From Catenaria anguillulae PL171 (Eukaryota > Blastocladiomycota > Blastocladiomycetes > Blastocladiales > Catenariaceae): a stretch of DNA of 64,000 nt. The stretch covers positions 32,542 through 96,541 of the forward strand of contig MCFL01000087.1 in NCBI GenBank assembly GCA_002102555.1. The letters are read 5' to 3'. Below, in pieces: positions 49,682 to 60,546 of this stretch. Each line of letters begins with the position of its first letter. Position 1 is the first letter of the stretch. The translations under genes were made by a program, and so were the position numbers. A model generated the notes under the pieces. It saw only the letters and a program-made list of their open reading frames with translations. It ran no database searches and was not told the DNA's origin.

Positions 49682-51102
49682 TCAATTGAAGCACCCATGC
49701 GACAATGACCCGTCGCTCCAATGGGTCACCAGGCACAAACCAATCATCGTCGCCCAATTGGCCGAGTCGGGGGATCCATGTGGCAGGCTGCCCTGCGAGA
49801 ATTTGTCCATAGACTCTTGCAAGGTGATCGGAAGAACGGTGACTCCAAGCTGGTCGGCGTGCGATAGCCACTGTTGACTCGTAGCGAGACAGTCACAACG
49901 GAACATGTATGTTGAGGTCCAGCTATGTAGTTAGCTGGAAAGCATTAATGGGTTTGGGTACACACACAGTAGGCACACAACTCAACAAAAGGGAAACGGA
50001 TCGGAGACCTGATCCGTGAGACACAATTTAAGCCTTGTCCATCGCGAGTTCCGAGTATACTTGAGCCATGTGAGGGGATTGATTGCTTGGCCGCGCACCC
50101 TTGAGTGTCTCAATACAGCGCTTCAGAAGCACTATCCATTGCGCGATACGTGTAATCGACGATTTCCGCGTGGAGCGAGACGCTTGCCACCAGTTGAGCA
50201 CGGGGATGCACCCACGTCACCCATGTCCACGAATCCCGTCGATGAACGTGCCCCTGGCAACCGCGAGCGTGGTTGCCAGCCGGCCCTGGCGCAACCACCG
50301 GTCCAAACTCCCCAGGGTCACCTCATCCTGCTGATGCTGCCGCTCAACCCACCACTCGACCACTCGGCTCGGATCTCTAGCGTCCTTGCCTGTCGCACCA
50401 TCAAGCACACCATCGAACCGAGCAAGCGGCACACGCTCCCAAAGCCAGGCCAGCACGCAGATACCTGCGGCCCTGGCGGCCTCCTTGTCAGCATGCTTGA
50501 CACGTGTTGCATGACCGGGGCTTGTCAATCGGTACGTCGCGCACCATTGCACTCACCATTGCAGCGCACGTAGTGCATGTCCATCCAAGTCATCATCCAT
50601 CCGACCGCTACTGCAGCATCAAAAAGCTGGACGATGGACTGTCTAGAACAAAATCGGTGAGCGAAAAGATGCACGCCAGCCAATCCAGCACGTGGGGGCG
50701 GGCAGCGCGTACAAAGCACCAAGTCGCCAGATCGAGCCGGATATCGAAGGCGAATGGCAGGACGACGGGTTTGGCTCGCGCCCAAGTGTCGACAAACCGC
50801 ACATCGCCCGTGCTGAGCGTTCGATTGGGCGCCAACCAGGCCATCCGAGGGAGCACCGTAGCGCACAGGTCCGGCGACGGGTGGATGACGAGGAAAAGGC
50901 TGGTCAGAGCGGTTTCCGACTCAGTGGCGTTATCCGTCTGAACGGTGTCACCATCAGGCAGAATCAAGCGGCCAGTCGCGGGGTTTGTCGGACGGATCAA
51001 GCAGGCAGCGACGCAAAGGATGGGGTCAACCAGCTCAAATGACAGACCGACACTGTCAAGAGGATGTTGTGTCGGCATAGCGAAATGTCGTGAGAGCTTC
51101 AT
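49682..51102 (-). pseudogene. Decayed ankyrin-like WW-repeat gene (tandem paralogue)
   Basis: Collinear fragments in different frames match the neighbouring gene: an N-terminal piece (51102-50608, with TGDVRFVDTWARAKPVVLPF and RPHVLDWLACIFSLTD), then CVLAWLWERVPLARFDGVLD and RVVEWWVERQ (50552-50217), TYRAMDSASEA (about 50.1 kb) and SHADQLGVTVLPITLQESMD (49906-49682). Frame changes separate the pieces, so this copy is broken, and internal repeats present in the neighbour are missing. It is useful as a reference for the N terminus of the split copy next door. The family's function is unknown. Confidence 0.75.
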
Positions 51103-51238
51103 AGTCAGTATCAGCGAGATAGAGCGCGCGTATCACTTGAATATTGATGAGCGTTCTTGGCCCTGCTCCAATGCAACTGCTCAGTCCGCAAGACGAACAC
51201 GAGTAAAGAGCAAAGTGACATAGTACGAAAGGTACATT

Positions 51239-52540
51239 TCACGGGACCGGAACTGCAGCCGGGTCCATCCCTTCGAGCATGGCCTGCAACATCTGCATAC
51301 ACTCCCTCTCATGTCGCACTACCGCCGGATGCTTTTCCGTTGCCTCCTCATTGCCCACTGTTTTCCGATCCCGCATCTCATTGACCTGCTTGTTCCACCA
51401 CGACACAATCGCCGACCACTGCTTTGTGGACGCATACTTGATTGCCTCGGGCACAACTCGCTCCACGGGCAAGCCCTGCTCGCTCCACCACTCCAAAAAC
51501 CACGCCTTGTTGGGATCCATCGATGCGCGCAGCAGAAAGCCCTGGCTAATCACTTGTCCCGTCTCGCGCCAATGCTTTGCGAACCACGTCATGGTCACCC
51601 AATTCGCCAAGTCGTCGCGAGAACCTCGGCGCGCGCTGCCTTGGATGATGCGGTCCATGGTGTCGTGCAAGGTTGTCGGCAAAAATTGAAAGCCGAGCTG
51701 ATCCGTGTGAGCGAGCCACCAATCCAGATTCACGCGCGAGTTTGTGCGAGCTGCGTGTGTCGTGGCAAATGACGAGAACTTGAGTGGCAGGTTGGATTCG
51801 TGAAGCCACCAATCGAGCACGGCGGGCGACGCTGCCTTGTCCATGGCGAGTTCCGAGTACTTGAGGTCCTTGGCTGGGAAGGAAGATTGCCACCACTTGA
51901 GAATCCTCAGGTGGCCCGCTTCCGAGGCGGAGTCTATGGCGCGGTGCGTGTACTCGAGCTGCGACTGGCCCACCACGCCAAAGTCTCGCCACCAGTTCAG
52001 GACGCTGAGGCACCCATGTCCGCTAATCGAGTCGATGAACGTGTCCCCAATCTCAATAATAACGTTCTGCTGCCCCTTCCGCATCCATTGATCCAAGCTC
52101 ATTTCGGTCGACCCGCTGTGCTCGCGCTGCCGCACCCACCACTCAATCACCCGTATTGGATCCTTAGCGTCCTTGCCCGTCGCGCCATCAAGCACACTGT
52201 CGAACCGGGCAAGCGGCACACGCTCCCAAAGCCAATCCAACACGCAGATATCTGCGACCCTGGCGGCTTCCTTGATGGCATGCTTGACACGCGCCGCGTG
52301 ACCAGGCTTTTCAATTGGCACACGTGTCGCCCACCATTGCATCGCACGCAGCGCAACATCAACGTCAGATTCACCGGAAACCGCGAAATCAAACAGCTTG
52401 GTGATGGACTTGTTGGACACGACCTCGGTCAGCGAAAACATGCGCGCCAACCAATCGAGCACATGCACGGGCGCCACGTGGGCAAAGCACCAAGTACCCA
52501 GGTCGCGTGGGATGTCCAAGACCAGGGGTACTAATAACAT
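51239..52540 (-). pseudogene. Ankyrin-like WW-repeat gene, downstream half, split by transposon
   Basis: A 433-codon frame whose first residues (MLLVPL) come from the transposon's terminal repeat; host sequence starts at about 52522. It contains degenerate ankyrin-like repeats of the pattern (I/V)LDWW...AMDKA/AIDSAS..GHLRILKWW: for example HVLDWLARMF, CVLDWLWERVPLARF, RVIEWWVRQ, SVLNWWRDFG, AIDSASEAGHLRILKWW, AVLDWWLHESNLPLKFS, WFLEWWSEQGLPVERV and IVSWWNKQ. Such Trp-rich ankyrin-like repeats suggest protein binding. The upstream half lies at 60547-60875 beyond the element. This half is still fully open, so the insertion may be recent. Family function unknown. Confidence 0.8.
52516..52522. 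repeat. Target-site duplication, left (CCAAGAC)
   Basis: CCAAGAC directly before the element's CAGGGG end; the same seven bases follow the element at 60540-60546. Confidence 0.85.
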
Positions 52541-52558
52541 GGGGTCTGAAATCCCAGC
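52523..52558 (+). repeat. 36-bp terminal inverted repeat, left
   Basis: Perfect reverse complement of 60504-60539. Imperfect similarity (GAGGTCAAC) continues to about 52590. Confidence 0.92.
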
Positions 52559-52829
52559 CTAAAAAAGGTCCACCTTTCCCGAGGTCAACCATCCTTGCGT
52601 CCTGCTCGGCAGAACGGAACAAACGTGGCGTATGAGGCTTGAAGCTATCGCGTGACATTTCTTGTCATCTGCCTGTGTGGTTCCAGAACCTGCGCACCCC
52701 CACCCTGCCCCCACCCCTGACCGCACACGTCGCCGCCCGAACTGGCACGGTCTAATCGCCTCTCAGCCTTGAATGCTTTTGAGCTGTCTGACCGAGGAAT
52801 AATGGTGACACAACATCAACGTCACATAG

Positions 52830-52983
52830 CAAGCACTCTCATTCTCCCAACCTGTCCCTCAACCTCAACCTAACCGGTCGGCCATATTTGTATGACCCAA
52901 GTGGCCATGCGAATAGATGTTAGGTTGGCGCAATCGCTAAGCACCCGGAGCTGGGCTAGCGTTACGCAGACCCGAGTTCGAAC
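52830..52983 (+). repeat. Subterminal inverted repeat with tRNA-like A/B boxes, left
   Basis: From CAAGCACTCTC through GTTCGAACC, about 80% similar to the reverse complement of 60112-60267. It holds GGCGCAATCGCTAAGCACC (A-box-like) and, about 45 nt on, GAGTTCGAACC (B-box-like), but the T-stem does not pair, so it is not a tRNA gene. Confidence 0.7.
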
Positions 52984-53136
52984 CTTAAGGTGGTTTTATT
53001 CCGTTTTGCTGCCACTCAGCTCGGGTGCCCCGATCTCCTCAGTACATATATACTTACGGCAGGAGCTATGCACGAGGGATGCGAACCAAGCCTTGACGAC
53101 ATACCAATTTGAGAGTATTCGTACAGAAACAACGCA

Positions 53137-54770
53137 ATGGACGACGACATCCTTCAACTCTTACAGGACAAGGACGAACAGCTCGAGCGCAATCTCGCCG
53201 ACTGTGAGCTCACTTTGCTTCCCGACGCCGACCCGCGACCTGACGCCAACCCAGATCCAGAACCGGAAAGCCCTTCCTTCGACGATCCCCTTGACGACCA
53301 GTCTCCTCCCGACGTCTCCGCACCCGAAACTGCCAGTCATTCCCTGAACCCCTCGTCTCGCGCTGCATCGAGCTCTACCAGCACATCCGTCGACCGCCTC
53401 AACGGGCTCATTTCCTCCTCCCGCTGGCGCCGTCGGCGCCACTCACCCAAGGCCGAATGGCCAACTGTGGCCCAACTGATCTCTCGAGTTCTACCATACC
53501 GTGTATTCCAAAAGACTGTCACCAAAGTCGCGTTGGGCGTACCCCAGTGGTTCTCGCCCGACGAGCGGCTGTTCGGGGCCTTGATTGGCAACCTGTCCTT
53601 GGAGGCAATCGACACGATAAACGAGCAGCTTACGCACGACATTGCCTTCCTCTACCACACACTCTCTTTGCCGATCGACTGTGTCGTGGCCCTCGAGTTC
53701 TACGCATCCGAAATCGGCGCGCAGTTGGTCTTGGATGCTCTTGAGCAATCCGACCAAATCACCGCCTCGTCGTCGTCGTCCGAGTCTGCCGTCGAGGCAG
53801 CCATCTACTTCGTGTACCCGGCGGTCTGCTCCCTGCTGCTGGCCCTCAAGTGCGCGCGTCATTCTGTTGATTTGCAGGCTGAGTTTGACGTTGATGCTGC
53901 GCTGGCCGATGTCGAGTTTCATTCCCTTCATGATCTCGAGGAATTCGCGCGCGGCTACAGCGACATTCGCGCTCATCTTGCGACCATTGGGCATGTGATG
54001 GGTTGGCTCGTCTCGCGGTCCCTGTACAAGCACATGCCACCAGAAGGCCACGCCTTTCGTCACTTGTACCATGCCGCCCAGCGTAATCTCGCGGTCATCC
54101 GCGTTTCCCCCGAAAAGGCCACACCAGAAGTCGTCGCGCGAGCGAACGCCGAGCGACAGGAGCTACTGGATGGCGATTATGCATATTTGTCAAAGGTGCT
54201 GGCAATCGATCGTGGCGGGCTCATTGTTCCGCGCCCAGACGTACATTAGTATCCTTATTTCTTCAAATCCGTGTCACTTTCATATTCCTCACATCCAGCA
54301 TGTAGGCTGTCCCGTTTTACTTTTGGCTGGATTGTGGACTCTCCGCTGTGCTCACCCATGACGGTGCGGATCGCTTGAAGCAACCGCGGCTCTGGGCCAT
54401 CCATCGCACAGAAGCGTTTCTTTCTTCCTCGACATTCCGTGCCCACTTCCAAGACCTGCTCCATGTCATGTACGGTGACCACGCCTCAGATCCTGGCCTG
54501 GCTGACTTCACGTTCAAGCGCATGATCCGCCCGTTCCTCACCCTGAAGCAGGGTGAGTTCGTCAAGCTTTTCTCGGACTGGATCAAGCAAGAGCAGGTGG
54601 ATCCCGAGCAGAACGACCATCGACAGCGCATCCGCCTCTTGCTCGTCAAGTCGAAATCAACTCGAAACCAACATCCACCAACAACCACGGGTCTGATTCG
54701 GCAGCAGAATGAGAACGCCGGCCCTACTGGTTTGTCTGCGCTTGCAGCACTCTGCTCGTACCATTCATGA
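53137..54770 (+). CDS. Transposon-borne gene A, unknown 522-residue protein
   Basis: Exon 1 runs from ATG 53137 to 54240; a 65-nt intron (GTACAT...TGTAG) leads in phase 0 to exon 2, 54306-54770. Without splicing the frame would end at a TAG at 54247; with splicing, 154 further residues with protein-like composition follow. The N-terminal 110 residues are acidic and Ser/Pro-rich (PDADPRPDANPDPEPES); then a mostly helical region begins with PTVAQLISRVLPYRVFQKTV and VPQWFSPDERLFGALIGNLS and includes IRAHLATIGHVMGWLVSRSL. Exon 2 has FRAHFQDLLHVMYGDHASD and IRPFLTLKQGEFVKLFSDW. I recognise no family. Its place inside the element, transcribed towards the transposase, suggests an accessory transposon gene or captured cargo. 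Confidence 0.6.
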
Positions 54771-54833
54771 GTTTCTGACCACAGTGCGCGTCTTCTTCAT
54801 GTAGTCACAAGTCCCACAACCTTGACGGCGACC

Positions 54834-55890
54834 ATGGGCGCAGGTGGTTCAAACCAGCCATCGGCTAGCAAGCGCAGTACGTTCTTTGATTTATCGGGCG
54901 TTGTCATGCTGCTTGTAACACCCGTTGTGTGTTCCCAGGACGGACCGGGAATTTCAGCGACGGTGCGACGGCTCCTCAGGAATCTGGCACGGCGGCCACC
55001 CCTGCTGCAGCACCAAGCAAGCGAGGTGGGAAAGGAAAAGGTACGCACGCCATCGAATTTCCCAGGCTTCACATTGGGTGCTTGCATCTCATGCTTTGAG
55101 CTGTCCAGGTCGCAAAAGATCAAGTGGTGTCCGGGCAGCCAAGTCTAGCGTGCAGTCCGACCCTCAACTGCTGCCGCTCCCGTCCCCATCCCTGCCAACC
55201 ATGAACGATCAGCACCAAGGACCCGGCGCATTTCCCCTACCACTACAGCATCCCCCTGTGGTTGCGCCGCCACTCGGTCTGCCGCCTCCGCAGACGCCGT
55301 CGTCCTATGTGTCCCATCAGCATGCTCACCAGCATCACCCGCCGCCACCGCCACCGCCCGCGGTCTACCCGTCCGGCGCCCAAGCGCACGGTCTGCCGCA
55401 TGCGCCGCCGCCGCCGCCTGCGGTCTACCTGTCGGGCACTCAGGCAGCATGGTACGACCCGTCCGGCGCCCAAGCGCACGGTCTGCCACATGCGCTGCCG
55501 CCGCCGCCGCCCGCGGTCTACCCGTCGGGCACTCAAGCGGCATGGTACGACCCGTCGGGCGCCCAAGCGCACGGTCTGCCACATGCGCTGCCGCCGCCGC
55601 CGCCCGCGGCCTACCCGTCGGGCACTCAAGCGGCATGGTACGACCCGTCGGGCGCCCAAGCGCACGGTCTGCCGCATGCGCTGCCGCCGCCGCCGCCCGC
55701 GGTCTACCCGTCGGGCACTCAAGCGCACGGTCAGCCAATGTCACCGATGCTGGCGTCGTATTACCCGCCATCCACTCCAATGCACAACCAACCAGTGCCC
55801 TCACATCTTCCCAATCTCAATAACGGCCAGACGCACCAATCACATGATCCGCATCACGTATCCCCCCACAACTCCTCATTTGCATCATGA
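54834..55890 (+). CDS. Transposon-borne gene B, basic/proline-rich repeat protein
   Basis: Three exons (54834-54876, 54939-55040, 55109-55890) join in frame to 308 residues, with donors GTACGT and GTACGC and acceptors CCCAG and TCCAG. ATG 54834 has an ideal context (ACC ATG G). The joined N terminus is basic (PSASKRRTG, then SKRGGKGKGRKRSS), resembling AT-hook or nuclear-signal sequence, made only by splicing. The rest is Pro-rich with about four 30-31-residue repeats containing PSGAQAHGLPHA and VYPSGTQAAWYD. It follows gene A by 63 nt on the same strand. No known family; a DNA- or RNA-binding accessory protein of the element is possible. Confidence 0.6.
55371..55740 (+). repeat. Coding minisatellite, 90/93-bp units
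   Basis: Four near-identical units of 90, 93 and 93 bp (starts near 55371, 55461, 55554, 55647; the last partial), each encoding PSGAQAHGLPHA, a Pro run and YPSGTQAAWYD. All periods are multiples of three, keeping the frame. Confidence 0.9.
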
Positions 55891-56069
55891 TTTCCCCCAA
55901 TATCGACAGGCCATGACTTTTCTTTTCTTGTTTTCTCACTCAATTTCAACCGACCTTTCAATACTATATCCTCACCGCTTCCATTTTGACTGGTTGTCAT
56001 ACCTTGATGTTATCCCACGTCCTTCATTCATTATTCGCACACAAAATCATACAAACCCACTTCATAATG

Positions 56070-58890
56070 TCAATCATCTTCTCCCTCCTCGTCTTCCTCA
56101 GGATACAGGTACGACCGCTTTGCCCTCCGAATCAAATCGCTGAAGCACACCAAACGATCCATCAATCCAAATGCCAAACTCAAGTCTGTGACTCGGACCT
56201 GCTCGTTGTCACCGCTGAGCTGGCGGCACGTCGAAAACAGCGCCTCGACGCAATTCGTGCCAAACATGCGCAAGTATAGGTGGCCCTTGATGTCGGGGAA
56301 CCTACAAACAACTGTTGGTTAATGCCGATTCCCGCAGGAGAGCAAGCATAGTGGGACCAAAACGCACTCGCGAAACAACGACTTTGTCACTTCCGTCGCG
56401 ACGGCAATGCATGTCACAATGTCACCGGCTGTCTCGTTCGAGATCCACTCGTTCTCAACATCCTTGACGTGGGCTTCTTGCTCTTCAATCATGTTCTTGA
56501 GCTGGGCGTCTTGGTCTGGTACGGCGGCGCCCTTCTTGGATGTGCCGGCGCCGGTGCTGGATGCACGGCCCTGCGCGGCAGCCATGTCCTTGAGTGCCGT
56601 GAGCTCGGTGCGCGCGTGTTCGACTCGCACGTCATGGTGCGCACTCCAAGTCGTGAATGCGTCCTTGATGGCGGCCAGGGCGGTAAGCCGCTCAGCGTCG
56701 ACAGGTCGCCGTACAGTGAACAGTTCGTAGAACTGGGCGCACAAACCAATGTAATGGCAAGTCGCCTCCACATCCTTTGGCAGAATGGATACTCTGAGCG
56801 ATTTTCAGCGGAAAAGAAAAAGTCGCGCATGGTGCGGACAAAGTCTGAGTTGAAAATGCCGACCGCGAGGCCAACATTCATCTTTGAACGGCCGTCAAGC
56901 TTGATGTGTGCGAGTGACAATGGGCGGCGCGTGGGACCAAGGTAACCTGATCTGCTGCTTACCAGGTACGTGACATAGACCTCGACAATCTCCCAGTCGG
57001 CGTAGCCATACCCGAGTTTATCGTAGTAGCGACTGGGCGGGTAGTAGCACGGAATCAAGATGCGGCCGCGGTTGTGCAGGTTGTTCCGCAAGTTTTTGAA
57101 GACGTGTGTGAAATCGGGAATCCAGTGGAAACGTGCATGAGGAAAGCCCAAGTGCTTGCAAAGGCCGACTTATTGACGCTGCCACTGCATATTCGAGTTC
57201 GTGAGAAACTGATATGTTGAACAGATTGGGAAGTGGAGCAAAGAATGAAATACGCACCCATCGGATGAAACAATGATGACGCGCAATCCCCACATCTTCA
57301 ATGTCCTGATGGCCCTTGAGATTTGCATCCGCATGAAGTTGGCGCACGACTTTGCCTGCAAAAAGTACATCAACGGCACTGGACGGCCCCCACCGAGAGA
57401 ACGAACCATGAGCGCGAGCCCCATCGTAGCAAGTGGGAGCTGGTCTGGGTTGTCTTGTGCCATGATAGCAGCATCAGAATCCGCAAACCCAAGCACCTCG
57501 CCGTTGCGCTTCATGAGCAGCGTGGCCGTGAGTGTTACCTCGTCGAGGTACATGAACAGAGTGCGCTGCAGTGCAGTCAACTTGTCCTTGTCCTTGCCGC
57601 TGAAGAGCCGCTCGAGCAGAGTGTCCTTGAATCTTGGGTCGTCCAACGGGTCGAGTCCTGAGGTCTGGGCCATCTGAGCCGTTCCGTTGCAAGCGTACGC
57701 TCAGTTGGGAGCGTGGGAATGAAGGTGCGAAGTGCCTGCAGAACAAGTGAAGAGATCAGATCTGGTCCTTTTTGTGGTGCAGAAAATGAACATGGTCCGC
57801 ACTTGATAAGCTTTGGCGCTCCTGGAATAATGAAGAGTGCAAAGGTCTTGATGTCGTCGGGAATCTCAAGGCCTTGGCCGTTTCCTTTTGAATGCGCATG
57901 GCGATTGGTGAAGTTGAGGACGGAGAGCAGGAGGGGTGTGCACGAAGAACTGAGACAATTTCGGGTTGATGGCATCCAATTGTCTGCCAAAGTGAGGGTT
58001 TAATTTGCGCCGCCAGACATGTAACTTGGTGCAAAAAGTTGACGTACTCATCCATGGAGCTCTTTGTAGCAGATTGCGTGGGCTTCGAGACTGGGAAAAG
58101 GCGAATGGGAAGATGGGTCAGTATCGCCAAAGCACAATGTGCCGACTCAGCACGACGGAGAGGACAAACACACCCTTCAGCGGCGTGGGTTTTGGAGCAC
58201 GCAGGCGGCTCAATGACGGCTGGAAGCATTTTCTGGCGATTGGCGCATGGCACACAGCCAGAAAGCAGTTCGCATAACCGATCGCGGATTGTCTCGTGCT
58301 CAAGAGCCATTGTGTACAACGAGGATATTGTCGATAGATGCGAGGACGCTTGGTCGTTTGAGCGTTGGTCGTTGATGGTGGTCAGGTTTCTCTCACGGAG
58401 AAGATCAATGCACTCCTTGTTGCGAGCACCGAGGCATGGACCAACGTTGATGAGAAGCGAATCAGTCCTTCCACTGAGAGCGAGAAATCTGAACCGAGCC
58501 CTCGTCCACAAGGTTTTCGACGGTCAATTCCGGGACAAAGCGGCCTATCTCGTTGAGCCGCCCAAGATGCTTGGATTGAAGGGAAGGGGGCGCGATAGGT
58601 AGCGAATGGAGACTTTGCACGTCGCGAGCCAGGCACCCGGCATGTTGAGACGTACTGCCGAGCAAAACGAGGCGGGCGGAGCGGCTCGGGGACGCATCCG
58701 GATGCGATTTGGACTTTATTTCGAAGGTCACGATCCCATGGTTGGTCGTTGGGGTGGTCGGCGCTCGCACAGGTGCGGGCATGGGCACAACTTGGGTCAC
58801 AGCAAAGTCATCGCGCCCCCGAGCACCACGTTTGTCGAGTTCTTGCTCGGCAAGGTCGGCAATAATTGTCTGGTACTGGGTCGAATTCAT
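56070..58890 (-). CDS. P-element/THAP9-type transposase
   Basis: Multi-exon minus-strand gene, ATG 58890, stop 56070. The order of motifs is that of P-type transposases: EIPDDIKTFALFIIPGAPKL (the FALTL...SPKAY region), then FIPTLPTERTL, then FMYLDEVTLTATLLMKRNG with the first catalytic Asp, PVPLMYFLQAKS, LRVIIVSSDG with the second Asp, then FHWIPDFTHVFKNLRNNL, and near the end FGTNCVEALFSTCR. The last intron (56367-56302, GTGCGT...TTGTAG) is clear and another follows SSDG. N-terminal exons contain a helical segment and a Cys-rich stretch but no clear THAP finger. Reading frame shifts by one base near KHLGFPHARF (about 57.15 kb) and near 56.8 kb, so this copy may not be functional. It should cut and paste the element using the CAGGGG ends. 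Confidence 0.82.
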
Positions 58891-60111
58891 TGTGCGTTGG
58901 CTATACGGTAGCTGATGAGAGGCCGCAACTAAACCGGGTTGGCGTCGCTGTCGCCCTCAGCTCGCCATGCCGGTGTCTCGCTACTTCGAACCAACTGCCA
59001 ACGACAACTCATTTGGGCTCATGGAGTCTTGGCTGCGCAAACGAGCGCATCCATGGACTTTGTGAATTTTGTAGCCACAGCACAATTCTTTTGCGACGAC
59101 CCGCCTTCCTGTCCACCTCGTCCACGCTCAGCGAAGCCAACGCCGCCGCTCGACAACAATCCGAGTTGCACTGGTCGGCCACACCTGCCACGGGCGTCCA
59201 CCATCGTAGCAGTTGCTATGCGATTAGGGTACACCACTACACTCACTCATTCCAATACGACCCTGTCCTCCAGTATCCCTCCAGAACCAGAATCAATCAC
59301 CCAGGACCGCCGCTGGCCGCCATGCAAGCACACACTGGCGATCGAGTAACCCCCAGTCTCAGGCAAAAGCCTTGTACATACGTGCCACACACGGCTTGCT
59401 TGCCCATGATCCGATTTGACCATGCACTCGCATTTCGCATTCCTCGCCTGCCGCCACGTCAAGCGCATAAATACCACAGTCAAGTTGTGGATCATGGATG
59501 TCAACTCAAGGTGCCGCCGTCATGCTAGGCAGTTGTACGCGGCAGGTGGCATCCAGCGCGGCAGTTCCGTTGTCGTTATCGGGTGCTACATGTCGAGGGA
59601 TCGCTATCCCACGTCCCTAACGTTACGCACAGCGTTACGCACCACCCTTGCCGTCGACCAGTTCCGCCTCTGGGGGTCCAATCCAACAACCGCGGGGCGG
59701 CGAGTGCGAATATGACGCTTCGTCATGTTGAGTAGATCTGGCGGCGCGGCATGCGTTGGGCAATGTGGCAGGTTGCATGGCGGATTCACCCTATGCGATT
59801 GTCGAGGGCGAGGCTCGTGCTTTGATACAGAGAGAGTCGGCGAGGGGGCGGTAACTTGAGCGGTGGTGTGCATGGACGAGGAACATATCGAGGTTCTCCA
59901 AGGGTGGAGGGCTGGTTGATGATAATAGAGTGGAGTCGCTAAATTGGTCATGTTTCACTGTCTTGTTTACGGCACTTAATGTTCCGTGCTGAATGCATAT
60001 CCATCTCTTCTTTTGGTATTCACTGCCAATATGTACGTCATTTGCGTTCAATCGGGTTGGATAGCCCACCGGCCACCGATCCAAAAAGGAAAATGACGCA
60101 AAACCCTTGTA
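58891..60111. other. Transposon interior without a called gene
   Basis: Between the transposase start and the right subterminal repeat. It should include the transposase promoter. Short overlapping frames occur on both strands; none is convincing. Confidence 0.4.
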
Positions 60112-60267
60112 GGGTTCGAACTCGGGTCTACGTAACACCGATCCAGGCTCAGGTGCTTAACGGCTACACCAAGTTGTCATCTACTGTCATTGTCACTTGA
60201 GTCATATAAGTATGGCCGACCCGTTAGGTTGGAGTTGAGGGACAGGTTGGGAGACCGAGAGTGCTTG
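60112..60267 (-). repeat. Subterminal inverted repeat with tRNA-like A/B boxes, right
   Basis: Reverse complement resembles 52830-52983. On the minus strand it has GTGTAGCCGTTAAGCACC (A-box-like) and GAGTTCGAACCC (B-box-like). As on the left, a full cloverleaf does not form. Confidence 0.7.
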
Positions 60268-60503
60268 ATTTGTGAAGTGTTGAATATATTCTCAGCATGT
60301 ACAACATCGATGGTACATACATACATATGAGGGATGCAGGCGGAGGGGAGGTGGGGGGGGGGGGAAGGCAGTTCCGGTTTGCTTCCAGAAGCGCGGCACC
60401 AGGTATGGCGTGCACATCCACCGATTCCTGATTTGGGCTGTTCCGTTTGCCCGGAACAAGGGTGCTTACGGTCTGTTTCAAGTTGACCTCGGGATACCTT
60501 TAC

Positions 60504-60539
60504 GCTGGGATTTCAGACCCCATGTTATTAGTACCCCTG
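60504..60539 (-). repeat. 36-bp terminal inverted repeat, right
   Basis: Perfect reverse complement of 52523-52558, ending GTTATTAGTACCCCTG. Confidence 0.92.
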
Positions 60540-60546
60540 CCAAGAC
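60540..60546. repeat. Target-site duplication, right (CCAAGAC)
   Basis: Same seven bases as 52516-52522, directly outside the element. Confidence 0.85.

Larger units (their letters stand above)
52523..60539. mobile_element. 8,017-bp P-element-like DNA transposon with additional genes
   Basis: Both ends carry a 36-bp perfect terminal inverted repeat starting CAGGGGTACTAATAAC, flanked by the 7-bp duplication CCAAGAC. A second, longer inverted repeat of about 155 bp lies 300 bp inside each end. The minus strand encodes a P/THAP9-type transposase (56070-58890); the plus strand carries two other spliced genes (53137-54770 and 54834-55890). The element sits within a coding exon of an ankyrin-like gene: the flanking halves, with one CCAAGAC copy, read through in one frame. 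The transposase frame shows at least two apparent one-base shifts, so this copy is either recently inactivated or affected by sequence errors. Known P elements have 8-bp duplications; seven are seen here. Confidence 0.88.

Noticed and set aside
52900-53000. tRNA gene in the transposon arm
   Set aside because: A- and B-box-like motifs are present in both arms, but the T-stem and acceptor do not pair.
52523-60539. hAT identity for the element, suggested by the CAGGG end
   Set aside because: The duplication is 7 bp rather than 8, and the transposase motifs are P/THAP9-type, with no hAT dimerisation motif seen.
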